Assembly: GCA_002390675.1 (NCBI GenBank)
Contig: DGPZ01000092.1
Span: forward strand, 23,049-87,048
DNA length: 64,000 bases
Direction: 5' to 3'
Source of the DNA: Deltaproteobacteria bacterium UBA4427
Lineage (GTDB): Bacteria; Myxococcota_A; UBA9160; UBA4427
Numbering within the stretch: position 1 is the first letter of the stretch; each line of letters starts with the position of its first letter. This document shows, one piece after another, positions 18,090 to 27,327 of this stretch. The notes under the pieces are model-generated. The model searched no databases. It saw only the letters and a program-made list of their open reading frames with translations, and was not told the DNA's origin. Position numbers and translations under genes: made by a program.

Positions 18090-18875
18090 CTACGGCAGTT
18101 CCGCACAGAAAAAGTACTGGCCGATCGAGAGATGAAATTCGTTGCTCTTGCGTAGGGCGAGTTGTTCTGCGTGCCAAGCGAGTGCTTCCTCCTCGGTTAC
18201 GCCCCGGCGCCCCGGTGCGAATGCGCCGATAGCGCCTAGCATCATTTCGGAATAACCCGTCTGATCTTGTGATCCTTCGAGAATCGAATAGCGAGCGATC
18301 TGTTTAGGAACCAGACCGGCATTTGCGAGGCGTTTACCGAGAGTGCGGGGCAGGGTTGGATGCGCAAGGTGTTCCTCCCAGGCAGAGAGCATGCGGGCCA
18401 TTCGCATTTCGTCGGAGGAATACCACGCGACGGAACGCCAGTCTGTTGCCAGGATGACGGCGCGGCCGCCGGGGCGAAGGACTCGCGCAATTTCAGAAAT
18501 CGCTTGGTCGATGTCCGCTACGTATTCCAGGACTTGGGTTGAAACTACGAGGTCGAAGCGGTCCGGTTCCCCGCCGAGATCTGCAGCATCCCGCATTTCG
18601 ATTTTCGCTTGGGGCCAATCGGCGCATCGATTCTGGGCCAGCTGAATCATGGCATCGCTCTGATCGATTCCTAAGACGGATCCGCGCGCTCCGACACCTG
18701 CTGCTAGATCGGCTGTCAAGAAGCCGGGGCCGCTTCCGATATCTAGAGCATCTTCCCCGAGTTTTGGGTCACAGAGCTCAAGCGCGCGTGCGCGCCGTAG
18801 AACCATGGCGGGTCGCATGTACTGGAGTTCGAGACCGCGAGACATGTCGAGATCAAAGGCGAGGCCGGTGCTCAT
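18090..18875 (-). CDS. Class I SAM-dependent methyltransferase
   Basis: A 261-residue protein of the UbiE/arsenite-methyltransferase-like fold. The SAM site is DIGSGPGFLTADLAAG, the acidic end of strand 2 is GIDQSDAMIQLA, and motif III-IV appear as FDLVVSTQVLEYVADIDQAISEIARVLRPGG. It methylates a small molecule that cannot be named from sequence. The ATG at 18875 has AGGAAAA upstream. It converges with trmJ and is followed on the same strand by nothing obviously linked. Substrate prediction would need structural comparison. Confidence 0.88.
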   Translation of the reverse strand: MSTGLAFDLDMSRGLELQYMRPAMVLRRARALELCDPKLGEDALDIGSGPGFLTADLAAGVGARGSVLGIDQSDAMIQLAQNRCADWPQAKIEMRDAADLGGEPDRFDLVVSTQVLEYVADIDQAISEIARVLRPGGRAVILATDWRSVAWYSSDEMRMARMLSAWEEHLAHPTLPRTLGKRLANAGLVPKQIARYSILEGSQDQTGYSEMMLGAIGAFAPGRRGVTEEEALAWHAEQLALRKSNEFHLSIGQYFFCAELP

Positions 18876-18939
18876 GAGACTTTTCCTGTTATGCGAAATG
18901 AATGATTTTGCGGCGCCGGATATTCCGCGCCGCTGAAGA

Positions 18940-19737
18940 TTAGGTTGTGCCGAGCACGCGCACGACGTGATAGATCCACAGTGGGATCAGGCTTGCCCAG
19001 TAGGCCGTCATCCAGGTGAGCCCAATCGCACCTCCCCAGTCGCCTGATAACGTGCTCGGTTTCCTCTTATGAAGGGCATGTGCCGCGTTGCGCTTGATCA
19101 GTGCGAGCGTCATGGGCTCCGAGGCTTCATTCTCGCTTTCGTTCGCTCCGGCGTTCAGCCAAAGCGAGCGCAAATGAATGAACTGCCAAGGAAGATAGAC
19201 AAAGCCGAAGCCTAGACTGAGAAGTAGGAGTCCAGCACGAGCCGATGGCAGAGATGTTGTCGCGTAGAGATACCCACTAGCGATCGTGTTTGCAGCAAAT
19301 AGAACCGCCCATCCGAGCTCTTCGTATACATAGAGCCGCAGGCGATTGGTCAGGATTGCGCTCCAGACAAAGAGTTGGGAGATCCCTACCGCAACGACCA
19401 TGAGCCAGGACAGAGCATCGATCCAGCCGATTTCGTTCACGTTCAGCACGCGGATGACGTGAGAGAACTGATAGATGTAAGCAACTTCAGAGAAGGTCGC
19501 GAGAATTCGTGTTGGGAGCGAGGCAGAGAGCTTAGTGTCATGAAAGACGACGTTGCCCTCGTATCGGTTGGGGAATAGGCAGCGATAGGCGGACACGCCA
19601 AAGAAAATCAGAGCGGGGAGGATGATCTTTGGGTCGCCGCCATCGGCGCAACTTCCAGCGCCTTTCGTGAAGAAGTAGACGTTCAAGGGAACGCCCAGCA
19701 ATAGAAGCCAGAGGAAGGGGCGGAAGTCCGTGGGCAT
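18940..19737 (-). CDS. Multi-pass membrane protein, function unknown
   Basis: A 265-residue protein with about six hydrophobic segments, starting FRPFLWLLLLGVPLNVYFF and ending in LTWMTAYWASLIPLWIYHVV. Between them is a soluble loop rich in Glu/Asn/Ser (near residue 210). No family is recognised. The ATG at 19737 begins a clean membrane protein; the upstream frame to 19902 reads as basic noise and is unlikely. It is 65 bp downstream of the methyltransferase start, on the same strand. Confidence 0.65.
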   Translation of the reverse strand: MPTDFRPFLWLLLLGVPLNVYFFTKGAGSCADGGDPKIILPALIFFGVSAYRCLFPNRYEGNVVFHDTKLSASLPTRILATFSEVAYIYQFSHVIRVLNVNEIGWIDALSWLMVVAVGISQLFVWSAILTNRLRLYVYEELGWAVLFAANTIASGYLYATTSLPSARAGLLLLSLGFGFVYLPWQFIHLRSLWLNAGANESENEASEPMTLALIKRNAAHALHKRKPSTLSGDWGGAIGLTWMTAYWASLIPLWIYHVVRVLGTT

Positions 19738-19935
19738 AGGAATCAGAGTACCCCATGCGTGGGTTTGCGCGCCTCTCACCCGGTGAGCATGGTAGGTGGA
19801 TTCCGGGGCAGCACGTTGCCCCGCTGTGCGACGTGCTGATCTGGCCCTACCAACATGAAGTCGCATTGATAGACCCCAGTGGATGGGCGTCGCGAAGATC
19901 AATCAGTTCCAGAGGCAGGCGAGCTTGGCTCGCCG

Positions 19936-20691
19936 CTAGAAAATCGCGTAGCCGCCGTCGATGCGGATCGAGTCCCCAGTGTGATACCTGGACTGTGAAG
20001 AAGCCAGGTAGGTACTGATGCCTTCTAGATCCGAGGGTTGCCCCCATCTTCGAGCGGGAGTTCGTCGCATGACAACGTCGCTCATCTGCTCATTATGCAC
20101 GGCGGCTTCCGTCGCCGGGGTTTCTATCCAGCCTGGTTCCAGAGAGTTGACCTGAATGTCGTAGCGGGCGAGGCGAACTGCGAGGGAGCGTACGAGCGCG
20201 CCGACGCCTCCTTTGCTCGCCGCATAATGCGGCTGCATGGGCGCGCCGAAATGCTCGACCATGGATGAGATCGCGATCAATCGACCGCCGCTTTCTTGTT
20301 CGACCATTCGCTTAGCGAGGTCCCGCAAAGTGACGAATACGCCGTCCAGGTTGACCGCCGTCACCTTACGCCACTGTGCGAGGCTCATCTTTAACGGGTC
20401 GCGCATGTCACCAAAGCCGGCATTCGCAAAGCCCGCATGAATATCGCCGAACCGATCGACAGTTGCGGCGAGAGCGTCCGCAACACTGGTTTCCTCGGAC
20501 ACGTCGCAAGAAAAGCCCGCGGCAGAGGCACCCATGCCCTCGAGGTCTGAGAGCGCAGCGGCGGTCTTCGTTTCATTGCGCGCCCAAATTGCGACACTGG
20601 CTCCGGCGCGTGCCACGCCCTTGGCGATTCCGAGGCCAATGCCGCCGTTGCCTCCGGTGATCACAACAGTAGTTCCGGTCAGATCAATCAT
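19936..20691 (-). CDS. Short-chain dehydrogenase/reductase
   Basis: A 251-residue classical SDR with TGGNGGIGLGIAKG as NAD(P)-binding site, the NAG motif (GFANAGFG), catalytic Ser in SSMVEHFG, and Tyr/Lys in HYAASKGG. The C-terminal GDSIRIDGG is typical. It oxidises or reduces an alcohol/ketone pair; the FabG-like pattern does not identify the substrate. It is about 110 bp downstream of the cytochrome P450 in the same direction, so it may oxidise a P450 product. Confidence 0.9.
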   Translation of the reverse strand: MIDLTGTTVVITGGNGGIGLGIAKGVARAGASVAIWARNETKTAAALSDLEGMGASAAGFSCDVSEETSVADALAATVDRFGDIHAGFANAGFGDMRDPLKMSLAQWRKVTAVNLDGVFVTLRDLAKRMVEQESGGRLIAISSMVEHFGAPMQPHYAASKGGVGALVRSLAVRLARYDIQVNSLEPGWIETPATEAAVHNEQMSDVVMRRTPARRWGQPSDLEGISTYLASSQSRYHTGDSIRIDGGYAIF

Positions 20692-20803
20692 GTCTTGTAC
20701 GCTCAGGTTAGGTGTTAGTCCGGCATTGAGGCAGAGTTAGAATGTAGTCAATCGCCAGCTAATGCGTGGTTGGCAGGGTCTCCGGTGGATTCGATAGCTA
20801 AGG

Positions 20804-22054
20804 CTATCGCAGGCGAACGTGAAGCATGTCGGGGCTGCGCAGGACGGTACGTCTTGGTTGTGCGGATTCGTAGTCGAGCAGTCGCATGTTCGGAAAACGC
20901 TCAGCCAAAATTTCAAGAGAAACGACCATGTTCCGGCGAGCGAGGTGCATCCCCGGGCAGCTCTTCGCGCCGCGTCCGAATGTGAGCAGTTCTGAAGGAC
21001 GGCGGTCGAGATCGAAGCGGTCTGGATCGGCATAAATGGCCGGGTCCCTGTTAGCCGCCGCCGGGGCAAAAAGCGTCCAAGAGCTGGGGGCGATCGTCGC
21101 GCCATGAAACTCAATTTCGTGAGCGGCGCTCAGTCGCGGGAGGACTGCGATAGATGTTTCCCACCTGAGCGCTTCGGAGACCGCGTCGTCCGCGCGTGTA
21201 CGATCCGCGACAACCGCCTGCCACGCCTCCGGATGAGTGAGCAGGGCGGAGAGCAAATTACCGAGCGTGCCGTGAGTCGTCTCCCCGCCCGTAGGAAAGA
21301 GCAGTCGGATATGGGCGTGAACTTCCTCGTCAGTAAGCGATCGTCCATCGATCTCCGCGTGCACAAGTGCCGAAATCACATCTTCTTTAGGCTCTGCTCG
21401 GCGAGCTTCCACGATTGGGACGAGAAAACGTGTTAGTGCATCCCTGGCGATTTTCCCAGCAGCGGGATCGTCTCGACCACGGAGAAGACCCAACGCCCAG
21501 CCGTGAAACTCTTCTTCGCGGTCTCGGGGAAGCCCTAACATTCGAGAAATAACGAGGTAAGGAAAACGGGCACAGTATCGACTCACTAGATCGACTTCAT
21601 CGACCCCCTCAGCCTCAATCGAATCGATCAGCTCATGCGCGAGTTCGGCTAGTCCCGTCTCTTCATAATTAGAGATGGCGCGTGAGCGAAACGCGGGCGT
21701 CGCGAGCTTTCGATAGGCACGGTGTTCTGCGCCTTCCATGGAGATGAAGCTACGACCAACAGCTGGCTCGAAGCCGGCCTGGTACATCAGATGGCCGGGA
21801 AAGCGCTCGTCGTCGGGAAATGCTTTGGCTAGAGCCTCGTGGCTCGTAATGACCCACGCGTCCAAGCCGAGAAAATGGGTCCGAGCGACGGGTGCTTGGC
21901 TTCGGTAGGCAGCGAGCGCCTCATGAAGTGAAGAGCCAGGCAACTCGTCGAGGGCGAAGTCAATTTCGGATATTGGTTTCAATGAATGACTTTCTTCGGA
22001 TAGAACCAATGGGGCGACACTATATTGCGACCGAAAACGCGCTTCAGCTTGCAT
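20804..22054 (-). CDS. Cytochrome P450
   Basis: A 416-residue soluble bacterial P450. The I-helix oxygen motif is FPTGGETTHG, the K-helix ExxR is EALR, and the haem loop FGRGAKSCPG has the thiolate Cys at about residue 366. It monooxygenates a hydrophobic substrate using separate ferredoxin and reductase, which are not adjacent. The start is uncertain: ATG 22054 and TTG 22057 lack an obvious Shine-Dalgarno. An SDR follows downstream. The CYP family cannot be assigned without alignment. Confidence 0.95.
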   Translation of the reverse strand: MQAEARFRSQYSVAPLVLSEESHSLKPISEIDFALDELPGSSLHEALAAYRSQAPVARTHFLGLDAWVITSHEALAKAFPDDERFPGHLMYQAGFEPAVGRSFISMEGAEHRAYRKLATPAFRSRAISNYEETGLAELAHELIDSIEAEGVDEVDLVSRYCARFPYLVISRMLGLPRDREEEFHGWALGLLRGRDDPAAGKIARDALTRFLVPIVEARRAEPKEDVISALVHAEIDGRSLTDEEVHAHIRLLFPTGGETTHGTLGNLLSALLTHPEAWQAVVADRTRADDAVSEALRWETSIAVLPRLSAAHEIEFHGATIAPSSWTLFAPAAANRDPAIYADPDRFDLDRRPSELLTFGRGAKSCPGMHLARRNMVVSLEILAERFPNMRLLDYESAQPRRTVLRSPDMLHVRLR

Positions 22055-22277
22055 CAAAAGCTTGCTGAACTCTATGAGGATCGAGCAACCATCCTGCTGA
22101 CTAACCTGTTAACGCGAATTCTAGACAACCCCTCTGCGGAAAACGCTCTGGAACACTCCGGGGTCTCTTTGGATACGAGTGGATGATCGGCCACGACCCG
22201 AAGCGGTTTCGACTGGGGATATGCAGAAGCAATACGACGCAATATTTGAGGAGAAGGGCCGCGTCTGCACGGTTCGG

Positions 22278-22772
22278 CTATTCGCGAGACGGCGGCGGTT
22301 GATCGTTCTCCGGCTTCTGGGTTTCGTCGCCATCGCCTTTGCCTTCGCCATTGACCAGGAAAAGTCGGGAGAGGGCCGGGAACGCGGCGACGATCCAAAT
22401 CAAGAAAGGGAGCGTGTCGGAAACGAGAGACGGTACGAGGGGTAGCTGCGGTTCGCCGCGGACCTGTGTCGCATTGAGGCCCAGGTGGGTGGCGAAGAGG
22501 AGGAATAACCCTATGACGAGACCGACGAATCGTCTTTTGAGGGTTAGGCCCGGTGTGACTAGCATTAGTCCAACAAAGGGAATCCAGTTGATGTAGCGTA
22601 TTCGCCCGCCTGCGACGCGTACGCCTTCGATTCCAAGGACATCGAGCAGTCCCGCGCCCTTCGTTTTGAGGAAGACGGCGTAGGCCTGACGCCCGCCCGC
22701 TTCCTCCCAGTAGAAGCTGAGCGCGAGGGTTATCACTAAAAACCCGAGGATAGGCAGAATGAGTCGCTTCAT
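22278..22772 (-). CDS. Exosortase H-associated membrane protein
   Basis: A 164-residue protein with about four membrane segments and a hydrophilic C-terminal tail. It begins within the exosortase gene, overlapping it by ATGA, which indicates translational coupling. A small membrane partner next to the XrtH-type exosortase is a known arrangement; its role is undefined and probably assists processing or polymer export. I rely mainly on the overlap and topology; the primary sequence alone would not identify it. Confidence 0.7.
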   Translation of the reverse strand: MKRLILPILGFLVITLALSFYWEEAGGRQAYAVFLKTKGAGLLDVLGIEGVRVAGGRIRYINWIPFVGLMLVTPGLTLKRRFVGLVIGLFLLFATHLGLNATQVRGEPQLPLVPSLVSDTLPFLIWIVAAFPALSRLFLVNGEGKGDGDETQKPENDQPPPSRE

Positions 22773-23308
22773 CGCGGTACAAAGATCCTGATCCAGCCGT
22801 AAAGCACGCTGACTATGATCGCGATCAGTGTGGCCTGCCAGAAGTAGAGATGAAAGAAATCAAAGGACTCGTTCCAGAAACGACCCACGAGAAGCAGCAT
22901 GATGATGCGCACGAGGTTGAAGGCGAGGATCACTAGGCAGCCAAGCAAAACGCCTATTACTCTTGACCGTATAGGCGACGGAAAGGCGACGACGCAAGCT
23001 GAGTAGATCACCATCTCGAACAGACCGAGGCATTCGATGATGATTGCGACTGCGAAGCCGTCGTAGGTCACAACATTTCCGCGCAGTGTAGTTAGTTCCG
23101 TAAAGGGGAGCAGGGTATAGTGAACGAGTCCAGCTGTGCCGCGAACGGCGGACGCGAGGGGCCCACGAAAGGTCTCAAGAGAGGCATTGAACGCCCACCC
23201 CATCAGAGCGAGATACAAGACGACCAGCAGCGGGTAGCGAACCTGAGGATTACGCCAGAGCGCTAAGGCTCGGTCGAATCGAGATTCGTTATTCACGTTC
23301 GCCGGCAT
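22769..23308 (-). CDS. xrtH: Exosortase H (XrtH-type)
   Basis: A 179-residue integral membrane protein with the exosortase/archaeosortase catalytic set: Cys93 in the membrane segment (AIIIECLGLFEM), Arg134 in AFNLVRII, and His153 in SFDFFHLYFW. The single-domain length fits XrtH rather than the longer EpsH-type. It would cleave and transfer PEP-CTERM-like (IPTLxxWG) C-terminal sorting signals of exported proteins. It is cotranscribed with its associated membrane protein downstream. No target protein with such a tail is seen in the window. H subtype is inferred from size and partner. Confidence 0.82.
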   Translation of the reverse strand: MPANVNNESRFDRALALWRNPQVRYPLLVVLYLALMGWAFNASLETFRGPLASAVRGTAGLVHYTLLPFTELTTLRGNVVTYDGFAVAIIIECLGLFEMVIYSACVVAFPSPIRSRVIGVLLGCLVILAFNLVRIIMLLLVGRFWNESFDFFHLYFWQATLIAIIVSVLYGWIRIFVPR

Positions 23309-23625
23309 CAGGCCCTCGTCTATTATTCATCAGTTTTTTCCCTGTTGACCATCGGTGGATGGATGGATCGTATTCAGTTGGGCTTCGGGCCCGCTAGCTA
23401 ACTGAAAACCTGTGGTTCGACCGACGCACCGAGGTAAATCGTCCCGACGGTTACGATCTTATCAGATCTTCGAAGTGAAGCATCGCTAGGATCGTTGAGC
23501 CGCCGCCAGGATTCTGTGAATGACGGTGCGCCGTCATTACGCCTTTCCTCATAGATCGGTGAATCCGCGTTATGCTCGGCCCCGCGAGGCTATTTTCTGC
23601 CTTTGCCGAGCTGGAGCGTACTGCC
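23309..23625. other. Intergenic region with two hairpins
   Basis: About 317 bp between the divergent xrtH and slyX genes. It contains a 7-bp stem TTCAGTT/AACTGAA (23373-23379 and 23400-23406) enclosing a GGGC-TTCGG-GCCC hairpin, and an 8-bp perfect stem AATGACGG/CCGTCATT (23519-23526, 23531-23538). No coding frame is supported. Functions of the hairpins are unknown. Confidence 0.5.
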
Positions 23626-23853
23626 ATGAGCGACCACGATCTGTCCGAAGCTATCGAAGAGCGCTTTCAGGTTCTTGAAAGCAAGGCCGTCCATACGTCT
23701 TATACAGTCGACGAACTCAATTCGGTCGTGATCCGACAGCAGGAGCAGATTGATGCGCTGATCGCCGAAGTGACGAATCTTCGAGAGGTGGTCATGACGG
23801 GCGGTGACCGGACGATCGATGCGGGGGAAGAGCCGCCTCCCCCGCACTACTAA
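23626..23853 (+). CDS. slyX: SlyX family protein
   Basis: A 75-residue coiled-coil protein with heptad-like Leu/Ile/Val spacing (VLESKAVHTSYTVDELNSV...QEQIDALIAEVTNL) and the diagnostic proline-rich C-terminus PPPPHY. SlyX proteins are short, cytoplasmic, and of unclear function; the gene often lies near slyD in proteobacteria. I chose ATG 23626; the frame upstream to 23572 is not conserved in character. It converges with the GFA gene, with hairpins in between. Confidence 0.85.
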   Translation: MSDHDLSEAIEERFQVLESKAVHTSYTVDELNSVVIRQQEQIDALIAEVTNLREVVMTGGDRTIDAGEEPPPPHY

Positions 23854-23876
23854 GCGACCTATGTGCGATTGCGATA

Positions 23877-23928
23877 GCCGGTCCTGACCGGCACTTTGAC
23901 AGGCACTCGGACCGAAGTCACGCTTCGG
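23877..23928. other. Two intergenic hairpins between slyX and GFA gene
   Basis: GCCGGTC/GACCGGC (23877-23892, two-base loop) and CCGAAG/CTTCGG (23912-23928, five-base loop) are adjacent in the convergent gap. They may slow transcription at the end of both genes, but neither is followed by a T-run, so I do not call them terminators. Confidence 0.35.
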
Positions 23929-23982
23929 CTGCCTCAAGGTTTCTGATGGGAAGGTGCTAGAAGCTGCGCATGGCTGTTAGGT

Positions 23983-24414
23983 TCAGCCGGGGTTTTTGTC
24001 GATGTTCGCAACGCCTTCGGGCATCTGTACCCAGGGCTGCGCTGTGTCGCACCAAAATGCGGATCCGGGAGACATCCACGAGGCGTCGTCGAGCGAGCCT
24101 GATTTAACGAACTTGACGCCGGGCATCACTCCAACTTCGCTGTAAAGCTGCGAGCCGCATTCGCCGCAGAAATAGCGAGTGACGCCTTGGCCGCTTGATC
24201 CGCCGACCCTGTAGCCCTTGGCTTCGCCTGAATCGGCGCGGAAGCCAGTCTCGGGGACGAAGCAGAACGAAGCGAAAGCACTACCGGTCGCGCGCTGGCA
24301 GTCGCGGCAATGGCAGTGGGCTTGACCGACGATGGTTTCTTTGTCGATGGCGAATTTTACAGCGCCGCAGAGGCAGCCTGCGTTTTCCCAGTTTGCTTCG
24401 ATAGACATGTTCAC
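23983..24414 (-). CDS. GFA family zinc-binding protein
   Basis: A 143-residue protein of the glutathione-dependent formaldehyde-activating (GFA) family. Zinc ligands are visible as C14/C16, C34/C36/C39 and C83/C86 in CLCGAV, HCHCRDC and CGECGS. Typical activities are S-hydroxymethylglutathione formation, often disputed for this broad family. It is 56 bp downstream of the aldo/keto reductase gene on the same strand. A role in aldehyde handling is only inferred. Confidence 0.92.
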   Translation of the reverse strand: MNMSIEANWENAGCLCGAVKFAIDKETIVGQAHCHCRDCQRATGSAFASFCFVPETGFRADSGEAKGYRVGGSSGQGVTRYFCGECGSQLYSEVGVMPGVKFVKSGSLDDASWMSPGSAFWCDTAQPWVQMPEGVANIDKNPG

Positions 24415-24469
24415 TCCATTAGGGCCAAGCGTTGATCGACCCGGTGTATCGGTGCCCGCTGAAGAGTTG

Positions 24470-25486
24470 CTACCCCATCGGATACCGTATGTCGCGGCTG
24501 ACGCCCTTGATCGCCTTCATGGTGGCTTTGTCCAACTCAAGGTCGCTCGCGGCGAAAATCTCGGGCAATTGATTTTCGTGCGTCGCGCCGACGATCGTTG
24601 AGGCCACGAAGTCATGTTGCTTCGACCACGCGATCGCGAGCGTCACAGGTGACATCTCGGCCTCTGCGGCGATCGCCATGAAGCGTTCGGTCGAGGCGAG
24701 CGCTTTCTCTCCAGCGAACCGCTTTGTCATTGCCGCCTGTCGCCCGCCAATTTCTAGGTAGCGAGAGAAGCGTGCGCCTTCGGGCCTCGCGCCGTCATTA
24801 TACTTTCCTGAAAGAACGCCGCCGGCCAGGGGCGAATACGGAATTAGGCTGACGCCTTCTTCGCGACAGACCTGCGCGAGTTCATCCTCGAAGCGTCGAT
24901 TATTCATGCTGAAGTTGTTTTGGATCGTCTGGTATTCGGCGACGCCGCGGCGGCGAGAGGTTTCGAGGCTTTTCATCAGGCCCCAGCTGGTCTCATTACT
25001 GCAGCCGATGATGCGCACTTTGCCAGCGCAGATGAGATCGTCGAGGGCTTCCATCGTTTCATCGAAGGCCGTGCCATGATCCGGCCAATGTGTTTGGTAG
25101 AGATCGACGTAGTCTGTCCCCAGGCGCTTTAGGCTGGCTTCGACCGCTCGCGTAATGTTATGTCGATCAAGTGCCGTCATGCCTGCGCGCTGGGAGGCTG
25201 TCAGCCAGCCGTGGCTAGGCCCGCAGACCTTGGTTGCGAGGATGATCGCGTCGCGATCTTTGGTCGCAAGCCACTTTCCGACGATCTCTTCGGTGCGGCC
25301 TGCCCATTTCGGATCCGGAGGGACAGGGTAATTTTCGGCGGTGTCGTAGAAGTTGATCCCTGCGTCAAAGGACTGATCAAGAATCCGCAGACTCATCTTC
25401 TCGTCGGCTTGGGCACCGAATGTCATCGTACCCATACAAATATCGGTGACGGCTATGGCGCTCGTTCCGAGGCGTCGAGTCTTCAT
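24470..25486 (-). CDS. Aldo/keto reductase (Tas-like)
   Basis: A 338-residue AKR with Asp48, Tyr53, Lys86 and His133 (FYDTAENY, ATKVCG, YQTHWPDHGT), resembling the Tas/YajO group. It catalyses NADPH-dependent carbonyl reduction of unknown substrates. ATG 25486 begins the conserved MKTRRLGTSAIAV and has AGGACC upstream; the upstream extension to 25690 is not protein-like. It lies 61 bp downstream of the PQQ-type dehydrogenase in the same direction and upstream of the GFA gene, so a three-gene redox unit is possible. Confidence 0.92.
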   Translation of the reverse strand: MKTRRLGTSAIAVTDICMGTMTFGAQADEKMSLRILDQSFDAGINFYDTAENYPVPPDPKWAGRTEEIVGKWLATKDRDAIILATKVCGPSHGWLTASQRAGMTALDRHNITRAVEASLKRLGTDYVDLYQTHWPDHGTAFDETMEALDDLICAGKVRIIGCSNETSWGLMKSLETSRRRGVAEYQTIQNNFSMNNRRFEDELAQVCREEGVSLIPYSPLAGGVLSGKYNDGARPEGARFSRYLEIGGRQAAMTKRFAGEKALASTERFMAIAAEAEMSPVTLAIAWSKQHDFVASTIVGATHENQLPEIFAASDLELDKATMKAIKGVSRDIRYPMG

Positions 25487-25547
25487 AAGAGGTCCTTCCG
25501 GCGCAGGTTGCGCACTGTTTACATCGTGGGTGTCGTTGCGGTGGTGT

Positions 25548-27113
25548 TCAGTCGCCGTGTGTCGAAAGGAGATAAATTGCGAGTGCGTGCCGGTCCGCTT
25601 TGGGCAAATCGAAGATCGGCATGGGGGGCTGCGGTGCGAGGAAGAACGCCTCGAGGTCGTGGATGCTGTACCGGGTTGCGAGGCGTTCAAGTTTCTTGAG
25701 TGTCACACCTGGGAGCGCTTCAGATGCGACGTGACATGTGGCGCATGCGTGCTCGCTGAAAAGCGCTCGGCCCCGGTCCTCGAGGGTTGGGCGATTTGCT
25801 GGACTAATAGAACTCAGCCGCGCCTCGGCGGTCATGGCGGCTTCCGCAGATTCTTCGGTCTGGCGGGTCGCAGTCCTTTCCGCACTTCTTGTTTTGGTTG
25901 AGCTTTGTGAGTTCTTCTTGGCGACGCGATAGATCGCGTTGCCGTAGTCGTCGCTGATATAGAAGGCTCCGTCGGGGCCTTCTGCGATATCGACGGGACG
26001 CCCAATGACGTCTCCATCTTTTTCAAAGCCCGTTAGGAAGGGGAGTTCCGTGATCTGGCCATCGGGACCCCAATGGAGTGAAACGACCTGATAGCCGTCG
26101 AGTATGGAGCGGTTCCATGATCCATGGAGCGCGACGAGCGCAGCGCCACGATAGGAAGAGTCCGCATCGTCGCGCCGAATGAACGTGATGCCGAGCGGAG
26201 CGTTATGTGCGCGGAATGAATGAACGGGCGGAAGTGCGCTCGCAACTCGGTCTTCGTTTCCGTCGCCGAATTCTGGATCCGGTTCCGACTCTGTCTTCTC
26301 GTTTGCAACCGCGTAGGGCCAGCCATAGAAGCCGCCCTCCTCAATGTGGTTGAGTTCGCAGGCCGGATAGTCATTACCAAGCAGATCGCGGCCGTTATCC
26401 GTCCCGTAGAGGGTATTCGTCCCGGGCTGCCAATCGAAGCCAACCGTGTTGCGCAGTCCCGTGGCGAAGGTTGTTTCGCCAGATCCGTCAGCCTCAAAGC
26501 GGAGCATTGTCGCTCGGCGCGGGTCTTCCTCTTCGCAGGCATTGCAACTCGATCCGACCGTTAGGTAGAGGGCATCGTCGGGGCCGAAGCGCAGGGTTCG
26601 CCGCCAGTGATTTCCGCCTTCTGGAATTCCAATAACGATTCGTTCGACTTCGCCCGCGACTGTGATCGTATCCAAGCCGGCTTCCGCAATCGCGACGCGC
26701 GCGATTGCGCCGGCTTCACCGATATAGAGCGCGCCTTCGTGAAAGTCGATGCCGTGGGGGCGATCGAGACCCTCAACGATCACGCGAGTGCCATCCGAGA
26801 AACCGTCGCCGTCCTGGTCTGCGAGAACGTGCGAGATCTGGCCGAGCCTAGTCTGTGATACGAGAAGCGATCCGTCGGGACTGACGCGTAGGAGTCTGGC
26901 GTCGGCAAGGCCTTGGGCCCAAAGTGTTACTTCGTAGCCGTTCGGAGCTCGAAGTCGCCTTTCCGAAATTTCCAGAGTCGGGGTGGGTGCGATGCGGCCT
27001 ATCAGTTTGTCGAGCAGTGGCCCGCGAAGGGCATAGCCGTCAGGGAAAAAGATCCAGAAGATCACGGCGGTGATGAGCAGGAATCCGAAGATCCGAAGCA
27101 TCCACTTTTTCAT
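25548..27113 (-). CDS. Soluble aldose sugar dehydrogenase-like protein fused to cytochrome c
   Basis: A 521-residue protein. An N-terminal membrane anchor (residues 8-24) precedes a six-bladed propeller of the PQQ-dependent sugar/sorbosone dehydrogenase type, with SCNACEEE and RGYP-like blade turns (GDGFSDGTR, PHGIDF, GGFYGWPYA, HGSWNRS). After a Ser/Thr/Glu-rich linker (about 405-435) comes a class I cytochrome c with CATCH at 457-461 and a likely axial Met498. The fusion would pass substrate electrons directly to the respiratory chain on the periplasmic side. Substrate and use of PQQ are inferred from family. No pqq genes are nearby. Confidence 0.85.
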   Translation of the reverse strand: MKKWMLRIFGFLLITAVIFWIFFPDGYALRGPLLDKLIGRIAPTPTLEISERRLRAPNGYEVTLWAQGLADARLLRVSPDGSLLVSQTRLGQISHVLADQDGDGFSDGTRVIVEGLDRPHGIDFHEGALYIGEAGAIARVAIAEAGLDTITVAGEVERIVIGIPEGGNHWRRTLRFGPDDALYLTVGSSCNACEEEDPRRATMLRFEADGSGETTFATGLRNTVGFDWQPGTNTLYGTDNGRDLLGNDYPACELNHIEEGGFYGWPYAVANEKTESEPDPEFGDGNEDRVASALPPVHSFRAHNAPLGITFIRRDDADSSYRGAALVALHGSWNRSILDGYQVVSLHWGPDGQITELPFLTGFEKDGDVIGRPVDIAEGPDGAFYISDDYGNAIYRVAKKNSQSSTKTRSAERTATRQTEESAEAAMTAEARLSSISPANRPTLEDRGRALFSEHACATCHVASEALPGVTLKKLERLATRYSIHDLEAFFLAPQPPMPIFDLPKADRHALAIYLLSTHGD

Positions 27114-27327
27114 TGGGCCTCTCGCATGGGGATCGCCCCCGCGTAGTTCGTGGCGCGGTGTTGATTCGTGCCGGTCTCAGTTTAGTCGTTATTTTAAATT
27201 TTGACACATCGGTATAAAAGTGTCAGGTCTATCCCCGGCAGTGCCTGCTGAGGTAATGGCGCGAGTTGACTAGAGCCTGCCGAGTTGAACCCCAGATGAC
27301 GATGGTGAGGCTTCGGCGCTGCGCTCT

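Noticed and set aside
22072..22782. A 236-codon minus-strand frame over the exosortase partner
   Set aside because: Basic, low-complexity shadow frame; the overlapping membrane-protein frame has clear topology and couples to xrtH.
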